Below the pieces are notes generated by a model. That model searched no databases, was not told the origin of the DNA, and saw only the letters and a list, made by a program, of their open reading frames with translations. DNA of 64,000 nt from NCBI RefSeq assembly GCF_003352045.1, contig NZ_CP025815.1, positions 1,984,001 through 2,048,000 on the forward strand. The letters are read 5' to 3'. Position 1 is the first letter of the stretch. Each line of letters opens with the position of its first letter. Both the position numbers and the translations under genes were made by a program. Shown piece after piece: positions 47,802 through 55,929 of the stretch. Source of the stretch: Sulfitobacter sp. JL08 (lineage in GTDB: Bacteria; Pseudomonadota; Alphaproteobacteria; Rhodobacterales; Rhodobacteraceae).

Positions 47802-49212
47802 CGTTTTCAGCCCATTTCGTTTTCGTGAAATCAGCGAAAATAAGACCCTTTTGGTGAATGAAGTCGGTGATTTTGATTTTTTTGAGTCAGATGTCGTTCG
47901 AAAAATTTTGAGCGGTCATTTATCTGACGAACAAGCAAAAAAACTTAGTGATCTTAAAATTCTGCTCTCAGGCGAGGACGACTGGCGATTCACGGCTCTT
48001 GCAAGTCGAGCAAGACAGAATATTGGAAAGAGAGCCGATCGTCTTTCGTACATGTTAATCGTTCCTACGCTACGTTGTGACTTGGCCTGTTCCTATTGCC
48101 AGGTATCCCGAGCTTCCGAGAATGCCGTAGGCTTTGACTTAGAAGAACAACAGATTGAACTGTTAGAGACTTTCTGGAGCCAGCACGCCAGCAATAGCGT
48201 AAAGATCGAGTTCCAAGGCGGTGAACCGACTCTTAGGCCTGATCTTTTGAATGAGATTATTACCAGAGCCGAGAAGCATTTTGATCAAGTCGAATTCGCT
48301 ATTTGTACAAACTTGATGAACCTTACTCCTGAGGTCGAGGAACTACTGTCGAACCCCAAGATGCACATCAGCACCTCAATAGATGGGCCGACAAACTTAA
48401 TGGCGCTTAACAGAACAGGAACAACGGAAAGTGCTCAAAAGTTTTTTGAAAACCTAACATACATCATGAGGAAATACGGTTCCGACAAGGTTTCGGCACT
48501 GCCTACGATTCCCACGCAAGCATATGACCAAATTGAAGAAATCATAGATTTCTACAGAGAGCTTGGACTTAGTTCCATTTTCTTGAGGCCAGTCAATTAC
48601 ATGGGCTTTGCAAGAAAAAAACATGCGACTTCACTTGAAGGAACGGAAAACTGGAACCAGGCTTATTTTCGAGCTCTTCAGAAGATCATGGAAATAAACA
48701 AAACGGAGTTCTTTGAAGAGTTTTATGCGTCAATGATTTTCCAAAAAATCTTAGGAGCGTCAGGAATAAACTACGTCGATTGCCGTTCTCCAAACAGATA
48801 TTTTGAAGACTATTGCGTGATTGATTACGATGGCTCGATATATCCAACCGATGAAGCCCGTATGTTATCGCGAACTAAGCAAGTTGATCTAAAGATTGGC
48901 GAAATTGGCGGTAAGATTGACGAAGACAAGCTCTCGACCCTGAATATGAACTCGATCAATGAGGTTCATTCTGATTGTGTACACTGTGCTTACGGACCAT
49001 TCTGTGGTGTGGATCTAGTGGACGATCTTTCTCGGTATGGTCGAATTGACACGCCTAAGACTTCTACCGCATTCTGTAAAAGACACATGGGACTATTCGA
49101 TCTGATTTTCGAGAAGATTGCAGAGCAGGACAGGGAATGGCTTGATCCGCTTATGACTTGGGCCTTCCGAAAAAATGGCGCACATGCGCCGTTTGAGGCG
49201 TTGTATGATTAA
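47794..49212 (+). CDS. hxsB: His-Xaa-Ser system radical SAM maturase HxsB
   Basis: A 472-residue radical SAM enzyme. The SAM cluster motif CDLACSYC has Cys at 95, 99 and 102; EFQGGEPTLR follows near 142. The C-terminal third carries SPASM-like cysteines: CVIDYDGSIYPTDE, then CVHCAYGPFCGVD and FCKRH, likely binding auxiliary Fe-S clusters. It is one of the two maturases expected to modify HxsA in the cytoplasm. It is overlapped by hxsD at the start and by hxsC at the end. Confidence 0.9.
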   Translation: MDNVFSPFRFREISENKTLLVNEVGDFDFFESDVVRKILSGHLSDEQAKKLSDLKILLSGEDDWRFTALASRARQNIGKRADRLSYMLIVPTLRCDLACSYCQVSRASENAVGFDLEEQQIELLETFWSQHASNSVKIEFQGGEPTLRPDLLNEIITRAEKHFDQVEFAICTNLMNLTPEVEELLSNPKMHISTSIDGPTNLMALNRTGTTESAQKFFENLTYIMRKYGSDKVSALPTIPTQAYDQIEEIIDFYRELGLSSIFLRPVNYMGFARKKHATSLEGTENWNQAYFRALQKIMEINKTEFFEEFYASMIFQKILGASGINYVDCRSPNRYFEDYCVIDYDGSIYPTDEARMLSRTKQVDLKIGEIGGKIDEDKLSTLNMNSINEVHSDCVHCAYGPFCGVDLVDDLSRYGRIDTPKTSTAFCKRHMGLFDLIFEKIAEQDREWLDPLMTWAFRKNGAHAPFEALYD

Positions 49213-50323
49213 CCTCCAACTACCGATCGAGTGCAGCCTGCAAAACTCAGGGCCTTTTGTTTGCCGCGTCGAAATGCCATCCGAGAACCGATTTGGTGAA
49301 AAGGGCTTGGCGCTAGAGACAGATGGAAAGGATGGCTCCGTTGGCAACTTCGAGGGTTTGAAGATTTTCTTCCCAGGAGTTAAGGCCGAGGAACTCTACG
49401 GAGATGTTCTTCTGGTTGTTCCCGGACATCAAACGGCTTCTCGGTTGATACGGTGCAATAGCCACCACAACACGCTCTTGTTTACCGAACAGTGCGATCA
49501 GCTATGCGTAATGTGCAGCCAACCGCCGAAGCGTATAAACGACCAGTGGAGACTTCCATTCTACAAGGAAGCGGTTCGCCTTGCTGATGAAGGAATTCCA
49601 ATTGGAATATCGGGTGGCGAGCCTACTCTGCAAAGAGATCTTTTTTTCGATTTGCTCGAAGACATCGTATCTTCTCGACCAGACATCAAGTTGCATATTC
49701 TGACAAATGGCCAGCATTTTCGGGACGAGGATGTACCAACGCTGAGACGCCTCAATGAAGAGTGTGATATTCTTTGGGGTGTTCCTCTCTACGCGCCTGA
49801 AGCTGAAAGTCATGACCGAATTGTGTTCAAGGACGGTGCCTTCGAAGTACTAATGCCCAATTTATTTAGGTTGGCTTCTGCGAAGGCGAAAATTGAACTT
49901 AGGACGGTCCTGACCGGAATGAACTATCCCCAGCTGCCTAGCTTGGCAAACTTTATATCGAAGAACCTTTTCTTCCTAAAAGTCTGGGCGATCATGGGCT
50001 TAGAGCCAACGGGGTTTGCTAAGGCCTTTAGAGAAGACTTGTTTGTCGATCATTCAGTCTTTTTTGAGCCGCTAGAACACGCGTTAGACATCGCAAAGTT
50101 AAGGCGTATCCCGACCACTCTGTACAACATTCCGCTCTGCACAGTGCCGCCCCAGTATCGAAAGTACTGCGCGGATACTATCTCAGATTGGAAAAAGAAA
50201 TACCTGCCGGAATGTGCTCCATGTGAGAAACGGGACTCTTGTTCTGGTTTCTTTGAGTGGTACAATGAGTCTTGGCGGTTTGAAGAGATCAACCCGCTCT
50301 CGGCCAAAGGAGAATCTCTATGA
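49205..50323 (+). CDS. hxsC: His-Xaa-Ser system radical SAM maturase HxsC
   Basis: A 372-residue radical SAM enzyme with the cluster motif CDQLCVMC (Cys 97, 101, 104), followed by SQPPKR and the SGGEPTL block near 136. The C terminus has CAPCEKRDSCSGFFEWY, a short cysteine cluster. I chose the Met at 49205, which overlaps the hxsB stop by 8 bases and follows GAGG, rather than 49175, whose extra residues are HxsB coding in another frame. It overlaps hxsA by ATGA. Confidence 0.9.
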   Translation: MINLQLPIECSLQNSGPFVCRVEMPSENRFGEKGLALETDGKDGSVGNFEGLKIFFPGVKAEELYGDVLLVVPGHQTASRLIRCNSHHNTLLFTEQCDQLCVMCSQPPKRINDQWRLPFYKEAVRLADEGIPIGISGGEPTLQRDLFFDLLEDIVSSRPDIKLHILTNGQHFRDEDVPTLRRLNEECDILWGVPLYAPEAESHDRIVFKDGAFEVLMPNLFRLASAKAKIELRTVLTGMNYPQLPSLANFISKNLFFLKVWAIMGLEPTGFAKAFREDLFVDHSVFFEPLEHALDIAKLRRIPTTLYNIPLCTVPPQYRKYCADTISDWKKKYLPECAPCEKRDSCSGFFEWYNESWRFEEINPLSAKGESL

Positions 50324-50907
50324 GTTCCAGAAAATTTATCGTTCCCACAATGCTCTCAGCCGGTCTAGTACCTGCATCATCAGTAGTACATGCGGACACC
50401 GGACCAATTTCTGCTACCAAGAGTCTAATAGACGATATTGTCCATCACGCTGTTTCAATTACTGAGCTCAATGAGTACGATCTTTCTGCACATAGCTCGC
50501 ATCAAAGCCACCAGTCTCACGGTTCACACTCGAGCCACCGTTCCTATCATCGGCCAGAAGCTCCCAGCGATGGAATAACTTACGCTCCTTCAAGCGAGAA
50601 CGGCGATGCATTGCAAATTTCTGGCAGAAACGAAAGCAGCACACCTCGTTCTGCAGTGCTCCCAAGGAGTCCCAGTACGGCTAGAAAGCCAAAAATTCTT
50701 ACAGGGAATACCAAAAAATTCGGCGAGATAGTCTCTAAAGTACAGATAGCATTACTTGCCGAAGGCTACGAAGTGGGTACGCCTAACGGTGAGTTACATT
50801 CACGGACGATTGCAGCGGTTTATAAATTCCAACGTAATTCAGGTCTGGTGCCTTCGGGAAAGCTTGAGGCAGATACACTCAATCTTCTTGGCATAGTTGC
50901 CAACTAG
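50320..50907 (+). CDS. hxsA: His-Xaa-Ser repeat protein HxsA (likely modified substrate)
   Basis: A 195-residue exported protein: signal peptide (about 1-25, ending VVHA), then six consecutive His-Xaa-Ser units at residues 58-75 followed by Tyr76-His77, a Ser/Pro-rich linker (80-125), and a C-terminal peptidoglycan-binding-like domain (about 130-195; QIALLAEGYEVGTPNGELHSRTIAAVYKFQ). It has no Cys and no Trp. It is translationally coupled to hxsC. The repeat is the expected target of HxsB and HxsC; the modification itself is not known to me. Confidence 0.9.
   Translation: MSSRKFIVPTMLSAGLVPASSVVHADTGPISATKSLIDDIVHHAVSITELNEYDLSAHSSHQSHQSHGSHSSHRSYHRPEAPSDGITYAPSSENGDALQISGRNESSTPRSAVLPRSPSTARKPKILTGNTKKFGEIVSKVQIALLAEGYEVGTPNGELHSRTIAAVYKFQRNSGLVPSGKLEADTLNLLGIVAN
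50491..50544 (+). repeat. Six-unit His-Xaa-Ser coding repeat
   Basis: Codes HSS-HQS-HQS-HGS-HSS-HRS in hxsA. Codons vary between units, so the array is kept at protein level and is not a simple recent DNA expansion. Confidence 0.9.
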
Positions 50908-51306
50908 ATGTTGATCAGAAGAACGCCTTCAATGAACCGGGTTTTGCTTGTTGGTATATTTGCTCTGACGTTGACCTACGGGATTATCGAGTACTTGGTG
51001 CCTCCTTTAGCTGCCCAAATCTACAGACAGGAATATCAGGAAGCGATGTTCCAGTGCGATCACGTGATGCGAGAACACTTCATTGCCAAAAAAGCAGTCG
51101 AATTTGATCCTAGCGATATTACTATCACGAATTTAGAGGCAGCAGAGATAGGGCTTCTATCTTGCCAAGAATACGACAAACTACGAAAAAAACTAAGTGC
51201 GATGGGCGTGTCGGAGTCACATTTGGGGCTCCTTGGTCTTGAGGCTCTCGAGGCTAATGCAAAGGACGTAAGACGGTTTGTCGAAATACATGAAATTCGC
51301 TATTAG
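50908..51306 (+). CDS. Small membrane-anchored partner of the MauG-like protein
   Basis: A 132-residue protein with one N-terminal hydrophobic helix (about 10-35) and an outer domain holding a Cys (FQCDHV) and SCQEYDKLRKKLSAMGVSESHLGLLGLEA. This second block matches the N-terminal domain of the divergent 557-residue MauG-like protein (C..Y..LR..L...GVSE..L..L.L.A). It starts at the base after the hxsA stop and overlaps the next MauG-like gene, so it belongs to the hxs operon. No named family is known to me. Confidence 0.75.
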   Translation: MLIRRTPSMNRVLLVGIFALTLTYGIIEYLVPPLAAQIYRQEYQEAMFQCDHVMREHFIAKKAVEFDPSDITITNLEAAEIGLLSCQEYDKLRKKLSAMGVSESHLGLLGLEALEANAKDVRRFVEIHEIRY

Positions 51307-52495
51307 CACTACGATTGGGTTGGTACTTCTTGCTGGCCAAGCCTTATCCGATGTGCGGCACGAGGTACTCCGAAATGCGCTGGTCAATAATGGATTGCAG
51401 CCAACGGTGGACAAGCCACTCTCCGAATTAGGAGAATTAGGCAAAGAGTTCTTTCAAGCCGAGGCGCTTAGTCTCAATGGTGAAATATCCTGCCAACAGT
51501 GTCACTTGCGCGAATTCGGTAGCGGTGACGGTATCCCGGTGTCTGCAGGATTATCCAGTCAAGGCAAAGGACGCGAACGCGTAGAAAGCGCTTATCGGTT
51601 TCTACCTAGAAATTCTCTAGCCCTTTGGGGACGTGGCGCTGAAGACTTCAATACTTTCTTCTGGGATGGTCGAGTAGATGCAAGTTCCGGTTCGGTGGTA
51701 AGTCAGTTTGGTGGCTCCCCTCCTTCGGATGACCCACTGATTGTGGCCGTCCACTTACCTCCTGTAGAGACCGTCGAAATGCTAGACTTCGACGAAGTAG
51801 TACAAAGATACCTTCAGGAAGACGCAGACTTAGCATCCGGCTTGTATGCTGCGATTGTTGAGAACCTTAGGGTGAAAGAGCCAAACCTTATCGCCGAACT
51901 AGCTACAATATCTTCAAAGTCGGTGGACGCGGTTGAGTTTGTAGATGTTGCACAAAGTATCTCTGCCTTCATTGAAGAGGAGTTCAATATTCACGAAACG
52001 GACCTTCACAGGTTTGTCTTTCAAGGGGGGGAGCTATCGGAGCCAGAAATTAATGGAGGTTTGATCTTCTACGGCAAAGGTAGGTGCGTTTCGTGTCATA
52101 ACGGCCCACATTTCTCCGACTTAAATCTTCACGCAATACCTTTTCCGCAACTTGGCCAAGGCCGCAACGGCTTCGGTATCGATTACGGACAGTTCAACGT
52201 AACGCACGACCCGGCTGACTTGTACAAATTTCGAACTCCACCATTGTGGGACGTAGGAAACACTGCACCATACGGTCATTCTGGCAGCGTTGCCACTTTA
52301 GAAGAAGCAATTGTAGCTCACTTTGATCCGCTGAGATTAGTTGCTCCTTCGCAAATGGCGAAACTGGAGCGTCACGAGTTTTACAAGGCAATTGCCGCCT
52401 CAGGAGAGAATCTTCTAAGCATTAGCTACCTAGAAGATTCCGAAATAAATGACCTGATCAGCTTCTTAAGACTTCTAGATCAACCCGCTGAGTAA
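51290..52495 (+). CDS. MauG-like di-heme protein of the hxs operon
   Basis: A 401-residue periplasmic di-heme protein with a cleavable-looking signal (about 1-20, GQALS). Heme sites are CQQCH (68-72) and CVSCH (266-270), with FNTFFWDGRVD between, as in the divergent larger paralogue. Unlike the paralogue it lacks the extra N-terminal domain, which is encoded separately just upstream. The preferred ATG (51290) overlaps the 50908 gene by 17 bases. It probably oxidises a periplasmic protein target, most simply HxsA. Confidence 0.88.
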   Translation: MKFAISTTIGLVLLAGQALSDVRHEVLRNALVNNGLQPTVDKPLSELGELGKEFFQAEALSLNGEISCQQCHLREFGSGDGIPVSAGLSSQGKGRERVESAYRFLPRNSLALWGRGAEDFNTFFWDGRVDASSGSVVSQFGGSPPSDDPLIVAVHLPPVETVEMLDFDEVVQRYLQEDADLASGLYAAIVENLRVKEPNLIAELATISSKSVDAVEFVDVAQSISAFIEEEFNIHETDLHRFVFQGGELSEPEINGGLIFYGKGRCVSCHNGPHFSDLNLHAIPFPQLGQGRNGFGIDYGQFNVTHDPADLYKFRTPPLWDVGNTAPYGHSGSVATLEEAIVAHFDPLRLVAPSQMAKLERHEFYKAIAASGENLLSISYLEDSEINDLISFLRLLDQPAE

Positions 52496-52826
52496 GGACT
52501 GCCAAACGACTTTAACGGGTGTGTGTCCAGCCGCCTCTAGGCCTCCAATGCTTTGGAATGGTTGCATGTGGGGGTAAAAAAGCCAAGGACGTTAGATCCG
52601 GCTTTACAGGTCCAGAGCTTAGACCGCTACTGTATCCTCTGACGACCTGCAGCGCGCCGTTGCGCCCCGGCAAAGTTCACAGCGCAGAGGGATGGGAAGA
52701 GGTTTTGAAGCCCTTCATTGCGCGATATGCGGACCGTCACCTGATGCGGTTCTTCCGGGGCGATGCTGCCGAAAGCTGTGCCGTCATGGTTTGCAGGGCG
52801 TTGCAATCGGGCTTTGGGCGTTAAGA
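52496..52826. other. Region after the hxs operon holding an IS scar
   Basis: No intact gene. The middle of it carries the decayed IS1380-type transposase piece listed separately; the rest shows nothing recognisable and no clear terminator. Confidence 0.5.
52636..52770 (+). pseudogene. IS1380-family transposase remnant
   Basis: The translation LRPGKVHSAEGWEEVLKPF followed by ARYADRHLMRFFRGDAA is the characteristic internal block of IS1380-family transposases. A frameshift at about 52660 is needed to join the preceding DLQR-like residues. Nothing else of the transposase remains. The patch is much more GC-rich than the surrounding island. Confidence 0.75.
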
Positions 52827-53021
52827 TTAATGGATCCCTACAAACCTAACGTTGACCATTCTCATAAACTCAGCTTCGACGTTCTCAATGGCCTTGAGGG
52901 CTTGGCCTCTATCAAAACCTGTTAGATCAGAGCTGAACAAACTCCAAAGACCTTTGATTACTACAGTTGCACGCCCGTTAGGAGCGCGGATAGAGTTGTC
53001 AATTATTAGCACGATAGTCAC
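52827..53021 (-). CDS. Possible 64-residue small protein
   Basis: A minus-strand frame starting inside the end of the protease-like gene (23-base overlap). The part DRGQALKAIENVEAEFMRMVNVRF reads like a helical protein segment, but there is no known match and the frame may be a relic next to the IS scar. Confidence 0.35.
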   Translation of the reverse strand: MTIVLIIDNSIRAPNGRATVVIKGLWSLFSSDLTGFDRGQALKAIENVEAEFMRMVNVRFVGIH

Positions 53022-54069
53022 AATTGTTCGCCGCGAATATCAAATTCTTTCGGCTTCCAGAAAGGTATCCGATTGCGCCAATCGGTTCATAAGGCTGTTT
53101 GGTATCAATTCGAAATTCATACTGAGAAACTTCTGTAAGCCATGCCAATACCTTCTCAGTCGGGATTGGGATTGCTACCATTGTAACCAAGCGATCTTCT
53201 TGCCATATCATCGGCTCACTCGTTTCTAGGCTGAATACATCAGTGAGCAAGACAACTCTTTGAGTTACTTCTTCAACTACTTCGGATGGTCCATGGATTT
53301 CGATCGCCAAAAATAGCACGCCAGGAATATGCTCAACGCAAAACTGATTGAGCTGAAGTTCTCTTTCTGCATCAGAGCTAGGTCGGTTGAAAGCTCTCCA
53401 CCCATTTTTCCAGAAATCCAAACGCCAAGCAGATTGTGCGGCAGGGAGCTTTCCAGTAATTGCCCGGAAGACGCGAGGTTCACTCTTTTCGAAACCGGAC
53501 TCTTCGGAGCCTGGATAGTGTGAAATCCCCCAACCATCGATGTCCTCGCGACTGAACCAGAGCATCTCGGTTGGAGCAGTATAAGTTACAAAGGCCGCAA
53601 CAGAGCCATGTGATACTCCATTGGAAATTGCGTGTTGGCTGATCAGTTCATTGCATTCGGAGTCCGGTGCACCCGACACCGAACATGAGTGTTGGCCGAA
53701 ACGTCCAAAATGTTCCATGGTACGATACTTTCCGGCAATGAAAACTATAGAAGCACAAGCGGACGCACAACTCGCATCGTCCGCTATCACTGTGTGAAAA
53801 GGCCGGTTCTTCATAGCTGCGGAAAGCAAGAGGGCTTCGAATACGTTCCCACCCGGACTGTCCAGTAGAAGGATGGGCAAGCCATGCTCTGCCGGTTTTA
53901 CTCGATCCGCAATTGAGTTGAAACGCGCAGCCGTGCCTAAGTCAATCTTGCCAGTCATCTTAAGCGCTTGCCCGCCACGCCAGTCAACGATCTCGAACTG
54001 CGAGGCATGAGCTGCTACTGCTGAAAAAACCAGAGAGATTCCAAGTATCCAAATTCTGAGTCCGAACAT
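52999..54069 (-). CDS. Exported ClpP/SppA-fold (crotonase-like) hydrolase
   Basis: A 356-residue protein with a signal peptide (about 1-22, AHA). Residues about 65-135 hold LLLDSPGGNVFEA (oxyanion-type loop) and ADDASCASACASIVFIAG, which aligns with the nucleophile Ser region of COG3904-type periplasmic serine hydrolases; GRFGQHSC continues the fold. The C-terminal 200 residues are unrecognised. It faces the hxs operon across the IS scar. A protease role in trimming an exported Hxs product is possible but only suggested by position. Confidence 0.7.
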   Translation of the reverse strand: MFGLRIWILGISLVFSAVAAHASQFEIVDWRGGQALKMTGKIDLGTAARFNSIADRVKPAEHGLPILLLDSPGGNVFEALLLSAAMKNRPFHTVIADDASCASACASIVFIAGKYRTMEHFGRFGQHSCSVSGAPDSECNELISQHAISNGVSHGSVAAFVTYTAPTEMLWFSREDIDGWGISHYPGSEESGFEKSEPRVFRAITGKLPAAQSAWRLDFWKNGWRAFNRPSSDAERELQLNQFCVEHIPGVLFLAIEIHGPSEVVEEVTQRVVLLTDVFSLETSEPMIWQEDRLVTMVAIPIPTEKVLAWLTEVSQYEFRIDTKQPYEPIGAIGYLSGSRKNLIFAANNCDYRANN

Positions 54070-54179
54070 AGCTATCCTTTCTACGAAACAAGTCTCACAT
54101 CGCCCTCCATTAGTATTGGCAATTTGGAAACCTTTCTATTGTGAGTATAACCGTATCCGCGAGGAGCACAGTACTTCAC

Positions 54180-55415
54180 ATGAGTGAAACCACGGTCAGC
54201 ACCTTTTTTGAACCGACATTCACGCCTGCGGATGACGCTACTCGAGAACTGGTGCTGTCTTTTGCCCATGATCTCGGCCTGTCGCTGACATCAGCTAAAA
54301 AGGAAAAGGTGATCGTGATCCTGTCTAGCCTGCTCTGGGCTTGTGAAAGGATGCGAAGGGACGGAGCCACCGATAACCTCATTGGCTGGAGTAACGATGA
54401 CAAGCACTGGGTGGAGTTCCCAGCCGTAGGCAAGCGGGTGGTACGAGAGGTTCGTGAGGCACTGATCGACAAGGGTCTGCTTACATTGTTCTCTGAAGCT
54501 AAGTTCAAGAAAACAATGACCGTCTACGAAATTTCTGAGGATGTATTCATAAACAAAGGCAATTGGATGCAGTCCGAGAAGCCGACTGTCACCGTGAAGT
54601 CAGAGAAGGCAACCATTTACATCACTGGGGATTCCGTTGGTGGCGGTAAAATTACACCTGCCAAAGCAAGAAAGAAGTTTGGATCCAAGCTTGATAGTGC
54701 AAGGTCTCGTGTCCAAAGATTAAAGGAATTCTGGCATGAACACCCACTTGTTATTGATGGGAATAAGTACGTGTCAGCAACACGTGTCTTTAACGATGGC
54801 CGCTTGGACCGAGGTGGTAGGCTTTATGGTGGCTGGGTAACGCTTCCCGAAGCTACCCGACTAACTGGTACGATTGATGGTCATCCTGTGGCTGAGATCG
54901 ACCTCCGAGCCGCCAACTTGACCTTGCTGACAGGAATGACTGGCGATGCAATGCCTGATACGCCCTTTGGTGACCCGTATGCCTTTGTTGCCGCTGACAG
55001 AGACAAAGTGAAGCGAGTAGTTTTGGAAGTCTTGGGATCAGGTAATGCCAATAAGAGGCGGGGATCAAAAGAATACAACGACACTTTTGGAAAGGGTCAG
55101 TTCGTTCCAGTCAGGGATAAGCTAACTGAAACCTTCCCAGCGTTGAAGAACCTGAAGCCGGGTGTTTTGGATTCAAATGCCTTGGCCTTCAGAGAGTCAG
55201 AAATTGTCCTATCCACAATTGAGGTATTAATGGCCAAGGGCATTCCTTCCTACCCAATGCATGACGCACTGATATGCAAAGCATCTGATTCAGATGTCGC
55301 TGCTGAAGTGCTACAGAATGTTTTTGAGGAAGATTGTGGGATACGACCAGCCCTTAAAATTCAAGGACTTGGTGGTGAGAAGGAAATTTTGGGGTGCTAT
55401 ACCTCGGGTGGGTAA
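54180..55415 (+). CDS. Polymerase-like protein (family A-type palm motifs)
   Basis: A 411-residue protein. The C-terminal half contains GRLYGGWVTLP, then AEIDLRAANLTLLTG (near 238), resembling polymerase motif A (a catalytic Asp in a beta strand), a basic helix (DRDKVKRVVLEVLGSG), and PMHDALICK (His361, Asp362), resembling motif C (HDE/HDA) of family A DNA polymerases. Similar proteins occur on integrative elements and may serve element replication or repair. The start at 54180 is chosen over an upstream in-frame codon at 54141. The N-terminal 200 residues, with a helix-turn-helix-like part, are unassigned. Confidence 0.55.
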   Translation: MSETTVSTFFEPTFTPADDATRELVLSFAHDLGLSLTSAKKEKVIVILSSLLWACERMRRDGATDNLIGWSNDDKHWVEFPAVGKRVVREVREALIDKGLLTLFSEAKFKKTMTVYEISEDVFINKGNWMQSEKPTVTVKSEKATIYITGDSVGGGKITPAKARKKFGSKLDSARSRVQRLKEFWHEHPLVIDGNKYVSATRVFNDGRLDRGGRLYGGWVTLPEATRLTGTIDGHPVAEIDLRAANLTLLTGMTGDAMPDTPFGDPYAFVAADRDKVKRVVLEVLGSGNANKRRGSKEYNDTFGKGQFVPVRDKLTETFPALKNLKPGVLDSNALAFRESEIVLSTIEVLMAKGIPSYPMHDALICKASDSDVAAEVLQNVFEEDCGIRPALKIQGLGGEKEILGCYTSGG

Positions 55416-55532
55416 GGGTACAACTTAAAGTACTCCATAAGGAGCCGATGTGTACTAGCCACTGAAGTAATTGCTTGTTCTTGGCCAAATCAACAGGAAT
55501 TGAATCCTGTGTTGTCTCGCCCTCTATGTTTA

Positions 55533-55898
55533 TCAAAATGCTTTTACTGCAGACCCAAAGACGAATGTCCAATCGGTACCGTCAGTCATACGAACTGATC
55601 CTGACCCGGCCATTCCAGAAGCTTCACGAACAACTGTTCCTAACCCCTTCATGCCATTGTTGCAGGTCACAGGGAAACTAAGCGATTCACTCATAGAATA
55701 CGCATCGTATGTACCTGCACATGTCAGTTTTCCATCCGAAACTTGGAAGGAACCGCTTTGGGTTGTTGAAGCCGTAGTTGTTCCTTTTAATACTCTGCCT
55801 TCTGGGCTTATGACCGCAACGGGTTGGGTGATGTCGCAACCAGCGGTAACTAGTGCGAGGCATAACAATACGATCTTCTTGTTCAACTTAATCTCCAA
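55533..55898 (-). CDS. Hypothetical lipoprotein
   Basis: A 121-residue protein with a lipoprotein signal (hydrophobic segment then LVTAGC at about 17-22). The mature part is beta-rich: GTTTASTTQSGSFQVSDGKLTCAG, and a second Cys near 79. Probably attached to the inner face of the outer membrane. No family recognised. Upstream on the same strand, 31 bases away, is the VPLPA-CTERM gene. Confidence 0.6.
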   Translation of the reverse strand: MEIKLNKKIVLLCLALVTAGCDITQPVAVISPEGRVLKGTTTASTTQSGSFQVSDGKLTCAGTYDAYSMSESLSFPVTCNNGMKGLGTVVREASGMAGSGSVRMTDGTDWTFVFGSAVKAF

Positions 55899-55929
55899 TG
55901 TTGAAGTCTGTGACTTTTAGATTAAGAAA

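Noticed and set aside
50491-50544. The hxsA repeat as a CRISPR-like or satellite DNA array
   Set aside because: The period is nine bases, codons differ between units and the repeat is in frame within a gene; it is a protein repeat.
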